64,000 bases of DNA from Tupaia tana (GCA_026018925.1 JAKSZU010000027.1:2358531-2422530), one strand, 5' to 3'. Shown: positions 11,480-23,818, numbered from the stretch's first letter. Made by a program: numbers and translations. Notes: generated by a model from the letters alone, not told the origin.

Positions 11480-12290
11480 CTTGAAAAGTGATGAAAGAAC
11501 TCATGATAAAGAACTCATTATCTAAAAGGATAAATGTAGGATACAGAATTTATTTAGCTAGAGAACTACGACTAAACAAATGTGGAAAATAAAGATATGA
11601 AACAGAATGTCTCTGTCATAAAACTTGACCTTCTAAGATTAATAATGTAAATATACGTTTGAAGGCAATTGAAATGCTAAGAGGGAAAGTTTCTAAGCGC
11701 ACAAATTTCTTCAAGTTTTATAATGGAGACTTAATAAATATGATATAAATGGGAAAAATTTCTAAATGATCTTTAACTTCTTATCATGTTTAAAGTTATA
11801 AAGATACCCCTGTGAATTATTAATAGATTACAAACATCCTAATTAATAGAAGGAAGCTTCCAAAGAAAAAACAAAAAGAAAGAGAAGAAAAACAAAGAGA
11901 AAAGTGAAAAGCTTTTAAAAACAAAAACTCAGTATTAAATGAAAACAGAAAAAACTAAAAGAGAAGCAAGACATTTGAGCAGTAAAACCAGAGTCTGGTT
12001 CTTTGAAAATAATAATAATAACCCTGACAAATTTTATCACTCTGATAACAACCACGAGCATATAAAGAAAATTAGTTAAAGTGGAAACAGAACAACACAG
12101 GTATGGGATTGGAATTAGGGATTACCAGGAGTAGCTTTAGACAGTTAATATTAACTAAAATGGGTGAGTATGTAGACGGATATAAATTCCCAGAATGGTT
12201 GGAAGGTGGAGAAAACTTTAATGAATCAATAGTATTAAACTGACTAAAAGATGTGCCCCTTAAAAACCACCACACGCAGACGGTTCTATA
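11480..12290 (+). mobile_element. Old L1 ORF2 fragment, sense
   Basis: A-rich text with aaaaccagagtctggttctttgaaaataataataataaccctgacaaa (11985-12030) matches the L1 ORF2 landmark that reads gctggttctttgaaaag. Heavily decayed. Confidence 0.5.
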
Positions 12291-12301
12291 AATGAGCTGA
12301 C

Positions 12302-12545
12302 TGGACCAGACGCATGGCCTAGTGGTTGAGGGAGCTGGATCCTACACAGCCAACGGTGTGGTTTGAATCCCAGCCGAGGCTTAACAAACACATGGAACAC
12401 ATGCATGTGCCTGCCCCAGACCCCAAAAGGATGAAGAACTGGAGGAGAAGGTATTGAAGGATGATTACACTCCTCGTGAGGGCGCTTTCTCTGAACTCCT
12501 CCTCTCTCCGCCTCTATGACGAGTGTATGTGCCTTCTGGCAAATT
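12302..12545 (+). mobile_element. SINE, older subfamily, plus
   Basis: Head ggaccagacgcatggcctagtggttga, box B-like gtttgaatccc, middle aggatgaagaactggaggagaagg and end gtgccttctggcaaattaataat. Diverged from the young copies. Confidence 0.65.
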
Positions 12546-12589
12546 AATAATAATAATGATAGTAATAATGAAAAGAGGCAGTGTTTTGT

Positions 12590-13270
12590 TCCCTACTTGG
12601 AATATTTCTAAGTTTCACCATTAAGTATACTTACTGTGATTATTGGTAATTCCCCTTCACAGATTAAGAAAGTTCTCTTCTCTTGACAGTTGAGTAATAA
12701 TTTGTTTAAATCTTAAATAAGTGTTGCTCTTTATCAAACGGCTTTTCTGCAATTATGAGGCGATCATGTAACTTTTACTTCACTGATATCTTGACATGGT
12801 ATGTTTTAGTAATTCCATCCTTAGATTCCAGAGATCAATCCTATTTGAACATGTCATATTTTTCATATGCGATAAGATTCAACTTGTGAATATTTTAAGA
12901 CTTTTAAAATAATTTTATTATATTTTATACTAATCTTTGTCTTTGATATAAAGTTTACATTAGCCTTTTCCGTGGCTGAGTAAATATTTCCTATGCTCTG
13001 AATTAGTGTGGTAAGGTAAAGATGACCTATTTCTTGAAAGTTTGGTAAAACTTATCCATAAATCTGGTTTAGTATCTTTTGAAGGGAAAGTCTTCATTTC
13101 AGAATCAATGTATTTACTGGCTACTGGCTTACTCCATATTTTCTATTTCTTTATAAGTTAATTTCAATAAATTATGTTCTAGAAAATTATCTACTTCACC
13201 TAAGTTTTCAAATCAAACGACATTTTGTTTTAGTATTTTTTTAGGTTCCCTGCCTCTGTATTTTATCTGT
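12590..13270 (-). mobile_element. Old L1 ORF2 fragment, antisense
   Basis: Text such as gagtaataatttgtttaaatc, cggcttttctgcaattatgaggcgatcatg and ttctatttctttataagtt follows antisense L1 ORF2. No open frame. Confidence 0.6.
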
Positions 13271-14454
13271 AGTTACGCCTTTCTTATTCTTGGGATAGAC
13301 TGCATTTTCCAAATCGGGCCACAACAATATTTGAAGTGTCGAACGCCTGTCCACTTTTCCACTTCCCGTCAGGGCAGAGTGTCTTTCCTGCTCCTTGAAC
13401 CTGAGCCGGACTCCATAGCTGCCTTCCTAGAACTGTGAGAGGTACTGCATGGTCCTCAAGGCAAGACAGAAACACCTTCCAGCTGAGGCCTGAGCACTGT
13501 GGGCACAGCCAAGTCGCGCACCGTGCCCTGCCCAGCCATGACCCACGAGCTACGAGCGTGACCAACAGCGCTGATGCCGCGGGCCCGGGGAGCTTCGTCA
13601 GTCACAGCACGCGGGAGCAGCGTGACTGCTTCCTGTAGCTGCTTTAGGAAAACGTCTGAACTTTTATCTTCGAATGTTTTGTGTTCCATGGGTGTCCACT
13701 CTTATTTGAGGATAGCAATTGTGTATAAGTAAAATTCTTTTTATCTATATTCTCCTCTCTAATCCTTTTAAGCTTTTTTTCTATTTTATTTTTATTCACT
13801 TTTCTGAAACCTATCCTCTCTGTCCTTAACTGCATTTTTTTGTACTTTTTTTTCCTGTTTTCAATATGTCAATATTTTACATAATGGCGTCCCTTTAATT
13901 TTTTTTCCCCTGAGCTTCCTTCAAAATCTCTTTCTAGCATTTCTTTTCAGATCTTGCAGAGGCCACAGTTGTGTAAACTTATCTTTTTATTTATTTGATT
14001 TCAAGGAAAGTATTTGTTCAGTTTTTTTATGCTTTGTAAAATCATTCTTCTGTTTTTCTTTCTTTGTGAGTGTCTCCATTTTCGTATTGCCATAGTTTGC
14101 TCCAGTCTCTTGCTGGTTTCTCTGTCAGTGCTGTTGGTCTTTTCACGAGAGCCAGTCTTCCGGCTAGCCATCTGCGAAGGAGAGTCTGTGGTGACGAGCA
14201 CCTGCCTGTGGGCGAGCTGGCCCCCTGCCGAGGAGCGTCTAGACCCGCCGCAGGGAACATTCTCCTCCCAACTCGGTCCGAGCCCTCTGTCTCTGCTCCC
14301 GGGGCCAACGTGGCTGGCAGAGAGCGTGAAGCCAGCCTCAGACTGTCCTGCAGTGACCGTGTGTCCGTCCCTCTGAATGACCTCGCCCCCGAGTGCTCTC
14401 CTCGGCCCCACCGCTCAACAGCGAGTGCTCATGAGATGGCGTGAGTGCTGTTCG
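13271..14454. other. No gene recognised
   Basis: The left part is GC-moderate, then a T-rich stretch (13730-14060). Open frames up to 136 codons exist on both strands at 14000-14440, but without recognisable domains or splice context. Confidence 0.45.
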
Positions 14455-14651
14455 TAAAAAAAAGAAAAATAGAGAGACAGAGAGGCAGACAGTGAGAAAT
14501 CACACACACACACACCCCAGGGGGGATGGCCACGCCGCAATCTCTTCTCTGTTCTCCTCTCGGGATTTGGGCACGCACGCACACACACACACACACCCCA
14601 GGGGGGATGGCCACGCCGCAATCTCTTCTCTGTTCTCCTCTCGGGATTTGG

Positions 14652-14684
<33 letters not shown>

Positions 14685-14775
14685 GTGAGTTGAAGCCGCT
14701 GGGTCCAGGACTCAAACTGCAGTCAACTACGTGGGAGTCCAACAACATAACCATTACGCCATCTGCTGGTCCGAA
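14455..14775 (-). mobile_element. tRNA-derived SINE, minus, with internal duplication and CA expansions
   Basis: The segment ccccaggggggatggccacgccgcaatctcttctctgttctcctctcgggatttgggca occurs twice, at 14515-14575 and 14596-14655, separated by and ending in (CA)n runs. The head complement (ccattacgccatctgctggtcc) is at 14751-14773. Confidence 0.85.
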
Positions 14776-15396
14776 TGCTGCTCTTTAATACTGAATTTCC
14801 TCACTACGTCTCAGCATCAGATGAGGGCGAGAGGTGTCCTGGAAAGCGGCCTGCCGTGTAGCCTGGGCCAAGGGTCTGCTCTCTCATCAGTCATCTCCTG
14901 CACCGGTGGGCCTGCGAAACCATCTGTTCACAGAACAGTGAGCGCTCACCGCCTCCAGGAGCACTCTAAGACTCTGAACTACATCGAGCAAAGAAAGCAG
15001 AGATCTGCCCGTGGAACTTCTGTTACTCAGAGTTGAAAGGAGGAGTGACAATAACTAAGTCCTACAGATGAGGCGGTGTGACAGAGAAGTGCGTCAAGGC
15101 GGAGTGAGGGGTGACAAGGGGTAAACAGGCTGCGATTTAAAGTAGCGGTGGCCGTGGGGGCGCCCTCTGCAAGGCTGAGCCACGTGGGCGGATTCCAGGC
15201 CCACGTGTGGAGACCTCCCCGAACGCGCTCCACACTGCGCCCACGATCTGGGGTCGGCTGAGGTTGCGTGTGGATCACGGGACTGGGGCTTTTCTCTCTC
15301 TGAGTAAATAAACTTAGAATAAAGTAGAATAGCCTAAATCTTACCCCATTTGGCAGCTGTTCTTCACAGAATGTGGTTTAAGATTTTCTCCTCAGG

Positions 15397-15650
15397 GCCA
15401 GCAGCTGGCATCGTGGCTAAGGCACTGACTCCCACATGGCTAACCACAGCTGGAGTCCCAGACCAGAGACAGTCTCACTGTCTCTCCCCCTCTAGGTCTC
15501 TGCTGAGCACATGAAGGCACTGACTCCCACATGGCTAACCACAGCTGGAGACCCACACCCAGAGACAGTCTCACTGTCTCTCCCCCTCTAGGGCTCTGCT
15601 GAGCACATGTTTCCTGTAGCAAATTAAATAATAATAAGAAGAAATAATTC
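15397..15650 (+). mobile_element. SINE subfamily carrying CCCCCTCTAG, with 95-bp internal tandem duplication
   Basis: After ggccagcagctggcatcgtggct, a 95-bp segment (aaggcactgactccc...gctgagcacatg) occurs twice, at 15419-15513 and 15514-15608. Each copy contains tctctccccctctag. This CT-CTAG block is the likely seed type for the array at 48.7-50.8 kb. Confidence 0.85.
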
Positions 15651-15654
15651 TTAA

Positions 15655-17115
15655 AAAATAAAAAAATTTAGAAAGATACTCTTCTCGCACGACCTCTCTG
15701 CTCTGTTGTTTCAGAGAGAAGAATGAAGTTGGTTTATCGTGAGTCTGCAACATTTAACTTGAAGTCTTCCACTGTCTCCTTTTATATAAATGTATTTATT
15801 TCATAAATGATGGTGATTTCTCATGTATTTTTTTCATATTTTTCTATTTTGGCCTCATCCTATATGAATTAAGAGTGGAGAAATTCTTGAAATCCAGACA
15901 TTATTTCCCTAGCCTGAATCCAGCCTGAAGTAAACCCACACTGTGACTCACTAGCTCCGGCCAGCTCCTCTGGGCCTTGGTTAATTTGTAACAAATGATT
16001 TGGGTGTTCTTTTAGTTTCCTCGGAAAAGAAAGTTCTCACATTATTTGGCGAGGGGTGGTGAGGACACCTACGAGAAACAGCCTGTTTCCTCCAGCCTGG
16101 GTATGTAGTTGGTGTAGGAGCGCGCGGTCGTACAGAAATGCTTACAGTATTTCACAGTGAAAGCCACCGTCCAGTGTCTGCTGGAAAGGAGAGGTGTCCC
16201 TCCCAGGAAGTCAGGACCGGGGAAGGCACCACAGGACTGTGTGGGGGAGACTGATTTTGATTGTCCAGAGTTAGAATGTCAAAGAAGTACCTGAGCACCC
16301 GGGACTGCGGCACAGGCCTCCTCCCCTGCCAGGGGGCCTGGGGAATGGAGCTGCAGTTCTCCAACGTCACGGGAGAGTGGGAGGAGGGCGACTCCCAGAG
16401 GCCACACGGTGGGGAGTGGGGACGCTGAGTAGGAGGCAGGAAGGCTGCAGCAAGGAACCTGCTCTGTCAGCTGCCCTCACCCGGAAGGTCCTCCTTGCAC
16501 AGCCAGCTTCGGAGACTCCGGGGCAGAGCAGGGAGTACGGGCAGCTCTTGCTGCTAGGACAGTGACAGCTGCAAACGTCGTTCATGTCATTGTGCTCATT
16601 GTCTTTTACAGCAGTCGGAATGACAGGAAGCTCAGAGCCGCCCAGGAGGAAACTGGTAAACCTGAGCACTCCCAGAGCACAGGCCCTTCTCCGTGGGATC
16701 CAGCTGTGTAACAACCGCCCGGACTGGTGGCCGGGTCTCCAGCGGGCGGATCCCCGTCCTCGGTCTTCGTCCGATTCCCACGGTCGGTTGTACGCACACG
16801 CAGCGTTCGCGACCACGCAAGTGTGCGTGTTTTGTTCATAAGCGTGACCTTCACTGTGCTCCCACGGCAGTATTCAGGATAAATAAAAGCGACTGCACCA
16901 GATTTCTATTTTGGTGGTGTGGTGTGTCTTGGCACTTTCCAGTGCTTACCTGAATATGCTTTTTCTATTGATAGAATTGTATCATCCGAGTGTGATAATG
17001 TTGAGAAATACACATCCTCGGGGCCACAATACAACACTAGACATCTACCTTCAGGTCCCCACTCTCCACCAGTTCACGTACCCACCTCGTCGCAAGAACG
17101 GACCTTGGTCCTCAG
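15655..17115. other. No gene recognised
   Basis: Unique-looking DNA that becomes GC-rich after 16.1 kb. Overlapping open frames at 16367-16950 on both strands share no recognisable domain. Confidence 0.45.
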
Positions 17116-17116
17116 G

Positions 17117-17216
17117 TGAGGAGTGTGTGAGTGAGTGTGTGAGTGTGTGAGTGAGTGTGTGTGAGTGAGTGTGTGTGAGAGTGTGTGTGTGAGTGTGTGT
17201 GACTGTGTGAGTGTGT

Positions 17217-17247
<31 letters not shown>

Positions 17248-17262
17248 AGTGTGTGTGTGTTT
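17117..17262 (+). repeat. (GTGAGTGTGT)n microsatellite
   Basis: A run of gtgagtgtgt and gtgtgt units of about 145 bp. Confidence 0.97.
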
Positions 17263-17534
17263 ATGGTATGCAGTAATATATACAGGGGCCCGTTCAATGC
17301 CCCATTTAACGTATGTTAAACCGTGCCTAGAGACAGACTGAAACACTACCAGTTACACATGACAGATAACTTTCTTCATTTGCAAAGAAATCCTAAAATC
17401 AGTAAGAGGAAAATAACCGCCTCAGTAGAAAACTTGCTCTAATGGAAATAAACAGTTTACAGAAAAATAAACCGAAGTAACCCGCTACAGAAGGCTGAAA
17501 CTATCACCTTGCCACAGTCAAAGACTGTAACAGT

Positions 17535-17790
17535 GGGACCAGCAGATGGTGTAATGGCTCCACGGCTGGACTCCCACATGGTTGACCGTGGTTCAGGTCC
17601 TGGACCTGGCAGCTTGAGACTCACACCGGGTGCAGGTGTGTGTGCCCCAAAATCCCAAGAGGAGGACGGAGGAGAAGGGATTAGGGTGTGGCCATCCCCC
17701 CAGGGAGTGATTTCCTTCTCTCTGTCTCTCTCTGTCTTTCTGACAGACACACACACACTATAGCAAAAATCTCTCTTAAAAATAAAAAAA
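17535..17790 (+). mobile_element. tRNA-derived SINE, complete, plus
   Basis: Head gggaccagcagatggtgtaatggct, body cccaagaggaggacggaggagaagg and tail ctatagcaaaaatctctctt, followed by A-rich DNA. Confidence 0.87.
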
Positions 17791-17796
17791 GACGGA

Positions 17797-17925
17797 TTTG
17801 CCGGCTGGTGGCACAGAGGTGAGGCAGCTGAGCCCCCTGAGAAGGCCCAGTGCCATCCAGAGGCCTCTCTGGACACAGCAGGCATTGCTCACTCGCTCTC
17901 TCAGAATAAATAAGTAAAGTGTCCC
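17797..17925 (+). mobile_element. Short SINE relative, plus
   Basis: Begins gccggctggtggcacagaggtgaggcagctg and ends ctcactcgctctctcagaataaataagtaaa. It lacks the middle region of the main family. Confidence 0.5.
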
Positions 17926-17959
17926 CAAAGTAAAAAGGGCTACACTAAAAGCACACGTG

Positions 17960-18845
17960 CCGAGACGGCCTCCTTCCTGTGCTTTGCTCTCTTAGAGCTT
18001 CCAGGACGCCCGGCCTTGGCGTTCCTCCTGCTGCTCTGTCCCCAGTCTCCGTCTCCTGCTGCTCCCTCTTCTCCCGGCCCCTCCGGAGTGCTCCAGGGCT
18101 CAGCCCTTGCTCCTGGTCCCTTTCCCCTACGTTTACCTGGGACTTCCGTCCACTCTCACATCTCTGTATGGTTTCCTATAGTATTCGAATCATTTAAAAT
18201 ATGTATTTCCAGCCCAGACTTTCTCACTAAGTTCCTGGCTCGTACACCCAGTCGCCTCTCAACACCTCCAGCTGTGCTCAGCGATGCCTCCAACTCGCCA
18301 TTCCCACAGCAAACAAGCCCCAGAGCCTCTCTGCTCACAGCGTCTGCACTTCAGTTCACGACAGCGCCCCCTACTCATTGGATTCTGCTGAAACTCCAGG
18401 AACGACCCGTTACTCTTTCCTGCACATTTCAGGTCCAGTTGTCAGGAAGCCCTCCAGGCTCTACCTTCAAAAACACCAGGCTAGACCATCTCACTCCCAC
18501 CGGTACCACCTTCCTGCCTCTTCACTCATCTCCCCACTTCCCCCTGCACGCCTGTTTTCTAGTCCAAGCACAGCAGAGTAAAGCTTTGAAACATAAATGG
18601 GCAGCCCATGGTCTGGGGGTTACGGGAGCTGCGTCTTACAGGGCAACCGCACGGTCCAAGTCCGGGACCCCACGGGAGGTGCCCTCCCTCTCCTTCGCCC
18701 TGTCCTTCAGTGTCCCTCTGGTGAGTGCACACACCCTCTAGCAAATAAATAAATTCATTCATTAAAAATGTTCCTCTCACTACCCCATCGAAATCCTTCC
18801 GTGGATCACCGTTTCACTCAGAGTTAAGTTCAAGGTACTTTCTAA
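17960..18845 (+). mobile_element. L2 LINE fossil, sense, split by a short SINE
   Basis: The order tatttccagcccagactttctcac, gtacacccagtcgcctctcaacacctcca and ggctctaccttcaaaaacacc, then after the SINE ccttccgtggatcaccgtttcactcagagttaag, is that of L2 ORF2/3' end. This explains the 241-codon open frame across 18.0-18.7 kb. Confidence 0.75.
18592..18765 (+). mobile_element. Short SINE inserted in L2
   Basis: Head ggcagcccatggtctgggggttacgggagctg, then CT-rich text and ggtgagtgcacacaccctctagcaaataaataaa. It divides the L2 text. Confidence 0.6.
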
Positions 18846-18849
18846 ATGG

Positions 18850-19210
18850 TGGTAGTTTAAAAACATCTGCAAATTTTTGGACACTTCTCCCACTACAAGA
18901 TGGAGTGTCCCCTCCCTCACGTGGTGTAGGGAGAAGCCTCAGGGACCAGTGACTCAGACCTAAAGACTAGAGTGGGACAGAAGTGGCTCGTAACCCTAGA
19001 GCTGGGTCGCCGAAGCCATGAGCTCCCAGCAGGTCCAGTCTCTGGGTTCTCAAGGAACTCAAGCACCACGCTGTGAGGGGGCCAGGCCACACAGAAAGCC
19101 CACAGGTAAGTGATCTGTCACAGCCCCGCTGAGGGACAGCCACCTCCTCCACCAGAGACGCGAGGAGACCTTAGAAGTGACACCAGTCCCAGCCTTGAAG
19201 CCAGACCAGC
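18850..19210 (+). mobile_element. Possible MaLR/MLT1-type LTR fossil
   Basis: The wording cactacaagatggagtgtcccctccctcacgtgg and, later, ccacgctgtgagggggccaggccacac resembles the interior of MLT1-type LTRs. The match is only partial. Confidence 0.35.
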
Positions 19211-19264
19211 TGATGCCTTGTGAGAGAAATGAACTTCCCCACCGAGCCCTGTTCACGTCTAGAT

Positions 19265-19420
19265 TAGTGAACAAAACAGCTACTGGGAGAGGTCTTAGCA
19301 CACAGCAGATGCTCAGGAAATATTCACTGAATGTACATATATATATATATATATATATATTTACTGAATGTGTGTATATATATGTATGTGTATATATATG
19401 TACATATACACACACACATC
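19265..19420 (+). repeat. MIR/L2-type 3' end followed by (TA)n
   Basis: cttagcacacagcagatgctcaggaaatattcactgaatg is the usual end of MIR/L2 elements. It is followed by a (TA)n / TGTATA run at 19336-19420. Confidence 0.65.
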
Positions 19421-19985
19421 TATTATAAATATGTATTTATGCATCTACTATAAATATATACATACATATACACACATCTACCCTTACAGGCTTCTCTCTA
19501 ACCCCCTCTACAGTGTACGGTTCTAAGAGTCAAAACCAAGCTATTTTCAAAGGACCCTGGCATTAAATGAAACCAAACATTCTTATATAACTTTTTTTCT
19601 TTCCGGGAGAAAAATTATTAAGAAATCAAGACCAGGAAGCATTCCGTGGGTTTATTTTCCCAACAGAAGAAATCCTGATACAATTGCTATGTTCCAACGA
19701 ATAAAAAAAAGTACGCTTTTAACAATGCGTAACGAAGAACGCGTGCCACTTCCAAAGAAGGAGATCAACTCAGGCTGGCCTAGAGTATGTTTCATTTTCC
19801 TGAATCAAGAGTCATTTCAAGATGAAATCAGCTCCCTTATCCTGGATTTGGGTTTCTGAGGAATTTCTGGATTACTATGACGCATAAAATATAAACCCTC
19901 TGCATAATACTTAAGTATTCACTTTTAGGGAATTTGAACACAGTGAATACCTGTAAAAACATAGCTCTGTTAGAAGAATAGAACA

Positions 19986-20262
19986 CAGGGAACCAGCAGT
20001 TAGTGTAATGGCTATGTCACTGGACTCCCACGTAGTCGACCGTGTTTTACGTCCCGGACCCGGTGGCTTAAAACTCACACCGGGTGCGTGTGCGTACATG
20101 CCCAGGATCCCGAGAGGAGAATGGAGGAGAAGGGATTGCGGCGTGACCATCCCCCCCGGGGGGTGATTTCTCGCTTTCTGTCTCTATGTCTCTCTCTGTC
20201 TGTCTGGCGAGTGCACGTGTCCTAGAGTGAAAACCTCTCCAAAAAAAAAAAGAAGAAGAAGA
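19986..20262 (+). mobile_element. tRNA-derived SINE, complete, with target duplication
   Basis: About 14 bp (agaagaatagaaca) occurs on both sides. The head gggaaccagcagttagtgtaatggct and the tail cctagagtgaaaacctctcc plus A-run are intact. Confidence 0.87.
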
Positions 20263-20499
20263 ATAGAACAGAATATTACCAACTCCATGTTTCACTTCCC
20301 AGTGTCAGCCACCTCCCTCCACACAAAGATTCAGACTGGGACCCCAGGAGCAATCTCTGAAACAGATTAGTAAGTAGGGTGTCTCCATGGGACAGCTCCA
20401 AAATCAATGATTAGAGAAAGAAGGGGAAACGTTAGAATCCTTAAAATGGGGCAGTCAGAGACGTTTTCACAAGGCAACATGAGAGCTGAGCTGGGTTCT

Positions 20500-20905
20500 G
20501 ACACAGATCATGAATCTGCATTTTAAAACAGCAGCACTCTGCTATAATGGGAGTGAACCCAGAAGATGCGACGCTGAGTGAGATAAGCAACTGCAGAAGG
20601 CCAGCACGGTATGTCCCCGCTCCACGTAGATGGTATGCCCGTGCTCTAGGGCGGAAATGAAGAGATCTGAAAATGGAATAGCAGGGGGAGCTTGTGTAGA
20701 CACCTGGGACGTGTGGGTAAGGGAGGCAGGTGGGAGGAGTTCAGCAGAAAAGCATTGGTCAGACACAAAGGCACGAGTGTAAGGTGGTCGAAAACGATTC
20801 AGGTAGTAATACCCTGGTTTCGATTATCGTATACCGCATGAATGTTTTGTAAAACCATGTTGTATGCCATAAAGATGCAAGACAAATGCATATAAGAAAA
20901 AAGAA
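20500..20905 (+). mobile_element. L1 3' end, sense
   Basis: cactctgctataatgggagtgaaccc, acgctgagtgagataagc and, later, gggtaagggaggcaggtgggaggag follow the L1 3' UTR order. Confidence 0.5.
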
Positions 20906-20911
20906 ATGTTG

Positions 20912-21150
20912 AGAGAGATTTTTGCAATAGGGCATGTGTGCTCGCCAGAGAGAGAGAACACAAGAAATCACCCCTGGGGGGGGAGGGGGATGGCCACACT
21001 GCAATCCTTCTCCTCTATTCTCCTCTTGGAATCTCGGGCATGCACACACACACGCCCAGCATTAAGTCAAGCCTCTGGGTCCTGGACTCCAACCGCAGTG
21101 GGCAGTATGGGAGTCCAGCGACGTAACCACCGCGCCACCTGCTGGTCCCA
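20912..21150 (-). mobile_element. tRNA-derived SINE, minus
   Basis: Tail complement agatttttgcaatagggcatg at the left; head complement taaccaccgcgccacctgctggtccc at 21125-21150. Confidence 0.85.
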
Positions 21151-21154
21151 GAAA

Positions 21155-22230
21155 AATTTTAAATGAAGAAAAAATAATACAAGAACGCAGAAGCAATAAC
21201 CAGCAGCCATGTATGTCGCCCCTTGGTTTGCAGGCCAGCACCCTGGCTGCACTCAGCTGGGTGTTTAGTCTGCCCTCGGCTGGGCTTGCTTCTCCGAGCT
21301 GGCCACGAGCCCAAGAACACTTTTGTCTGAACGCAGGCTTTAGGGAGAGCACGGAGGGGCACAAAATGTCTCTCATCTCCAGTGTCCTCACACAGGAGAG
21401 ATCAATTGTTAAACATTTTTTCAAATAAATGAAGTAAAGGCATTTCTCAGAGAAGGGCCACCACGGGCAGAGGCATGGCGCGTAGAACAAGGCGTGCCCG
21501 GGGAGCGTGCATGGTTTACTCGGTACTGCTTGTGTGGAAGGTCGGAGGGACGGACGGCGCCGCACTAGGAGAGCCCGTGGACAGAGGCCAGATGGCCGAG
21601 GCTGTGTGCACGCAAAGGCTTCTGGGTTTAGGAAGCTAGGGAGATGTGAGACAGGAAAGAAGTTCCAGGCAAAGGGCTGTGCGGGACACGGTGTGTGTCC
21701 GCAGACCCTGCTCCAGTGGGGGCGCTGCTGGGCGTGCTGTGCTGGGCCTGGGCCTGCCGCAGCTGGGAGCGCCTCTCCCAAGGCAGCCCTTCCTGGAGGC
21801 CCTACCCAATGGTCCACGGGTGCAGGGCACCTAGGCCCCCTTCGGGGGACCCTGGGGCTCCAGAGCAGCTGGGGGTCAGCTGAGGCCGTCATCGGGACGG
21901 GCCTGCACTGTGGTCCACCTTCTCCGGCAGCCACTTCTGCCACCCCACACCTAAGGCCAGGCCGACAGCACGCAGAGGCTGGCAGAGCGGACAGAGACAG
22001 CACCGTCAAGCCCGTCCCGCTGCCCCATGGCTCCGACCTTCAGAATTCTCTGGTGGCAGCTGACGACTTGGAAGGAGCCCAGAGGCCAGCTTCTGTGACG
22101 TCTCTGCGTCAGTCGCCTCGCTTCTCGGAGAGTCTCCTGTTTAAAACTGGGAAGCGCGGCCCCAACACCCGAGACGTAATGGTGAGAACGGGCAGGGAGA
22201 GGGAGACTTCAAAACCTCCGTGGGAAGCTG
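21155..22230. other. No gene recognised; possible old L2/MIR traces
   Basis: A 245-codon open frame at 21507-22244 is low-complexity in Arg/Gly/Pro, as expected from GC-rich non-coding DNA. The antisense open frame is equally long. Phrases such as gttccaggcaaagggctgtg hint at antisense L2. Confidence 0.4.
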
Positions 22231-22775
22231 GGGTTAAAATATGAGTTCATTGTGACACAAAACAACGTGGAAATCCACGCGTGGTTTTTCTAAGTGTCCA
22301 TGCTCTCCGCAGGGCCCTGTGCAGTCGGCACACGGAGGTGCTTTGTGGAGACACGTGCCTGCTGGGAGCGGCGTGTCCTGTCTCTGCCCTGGCTGGAGCG
22401 TCTCTGTCTCGACATACGGCGTGACATGCCGGAGTACAGGTCTGCATTCGCTGTGAGCTCGCAGTGCTTCCCGACGGGGCAGCGTCCTCGAGCCGAGTCG
22501 CCGAGGGCAGCTCCGGGTCTGAGGCATGAGCCCTGCGCCCACACCACAGTGCCGTGTGGCTGCTCAGCACGTTAACCACGCGTGTTTGTGAATGGGAGCT
22601 GGCACGCCAAACGCACCCCTAGAAAAATAGCGTGATCGCCCGAGGCTGCTTTGTAAAGCTGATACTGTGCTGTCGTTTTTGTGAACACCCAATGTTTGGG
22701 ACCTTTGGCCTTTCTTCCTCAAAATAAAGAAGTCCTTATTAAACTCGGAATTTGGAAGAGAAAAAAAAAGAAAAA
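22231..22775 (+). other. Unidentified segment ending in polyadenylation-like signals and A-run
   Basis: The right end reads cctcaaaataaagaagtccttattaaactcgg and then an A-rich run (22758-22784). AATAAA followed by poly-A could be a retrocopied 3' UTR or an LTR/LINE end. I could not name it. Confidence 0.3.
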
Positions 22776-23128
22776 GAAAAAAAGAGTTACTGAGTGAGTC
22801 TGGCTGGGGTCAGAGGAGCCCGTGGAAGGGTTCTACCGCCACCTAGTGCACACAGAGAGAACGGCAGCTGGCTCCAGGAGGACACTGCACTGAAGGCCTC
22901 CCCAGGTCCCCTTCCCGAGTCTCTGCCTGGGTCCCCAGCTCCCGGACACTGGGGGCGGCAGGGGGTGAGACCCGGGAGCTGAACAGCACAGCTCAAATCA
23001 TCCCGTCTCTGTGAGCGGGCAGCTCAGGCGAAGTCCAAAGGGGAAAGGCAAGCACACGCCTACACAGGGGTGGCCCGGCCAGGAAACGGGAGGAGCTGCC
23101 ATGTCATTCCCGTGACAGAAGTGCTCAT

Positions 23129-23285
23129 GGGGCCGGCAGGTGGCGTGATAGTTAAGGCGGCTGGGCTCCCACATGGCGGACTGTGGTTTGAGTCCCGGAC
23201 CTGGCAGCTTGTTCTCCCCCTCCCTCCCTCCTTCCCTCCTCCCCCTCTGGTCAACCTCAAAAACTAAAATTAAAAATAATGATGA
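23129..23285 (+). mobile_element. Short tRNA-derived SINE, plus
   Basis: ggggccggcaggtggcgtgatagttaaggcggctgggctcccacatgg is followed by box B-like gtttgagtcccgg, then directly by CCCTC-rich text and ctggtcaacctcaaaaac. Confidence 0.82.
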
Positions 23286-23818
23286 TGAATAAGATTCAAT
23301 TTAAAAATTCTTTTTTTAAAAAAAGTGCTTTGCCCAAAATGAGTTACACCAGAGTGTGTTAAGGAAAGGGGCGAAGTTATGTCCAGAAATTAGAAAAAAG
23401 GGAAAAAACAACCCTGGGTTATACCAAAACAGTCATCTGGGAGAGGAGAGTACAGGGCCCTTTATCTGGCCTGTGCGAGTCTGTGTCTTACACAGTTGCC
23501 AGCGGGCACCGTGGCCACCCGGCTGCCACCGGATAAAACAGTTACCAAACCACAGAATAAAAGTGTAATGCCTTTGGACCTGGGTACGAAGCCTGTTGTC
23601 ATCTCGTCTGCAGTGTCACCAGGCTGAGCAGGGGAACAAAAAGATTTCTAGAAATCATAATTACTGAGGCAGAAACTGTCCAAGACAAATTCCTCTCCGA
23701 GTCCCTGGAGAGCAACCACCCACTGCTGGCATCTGTTCCGGACCGCACTTCGTACCTCCCAGATCCACGCTAAACTGGGCCCCCAGTGTGACTGGATTTG
23801 GGTGACAGAAAGGGACAC

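Noticed and set aside
18016-18741. 241-codon plus-strand frame
   Set aside because: Lies across an L2 fossil and a short SINE insertion.
21507-22244. 245-codon plus-strand frame
   Set aside because: Low-complexity Arg/Gly/Pro composition, an equally long antisense frame and no domain. Typical of GC-rich non-coding DNA.
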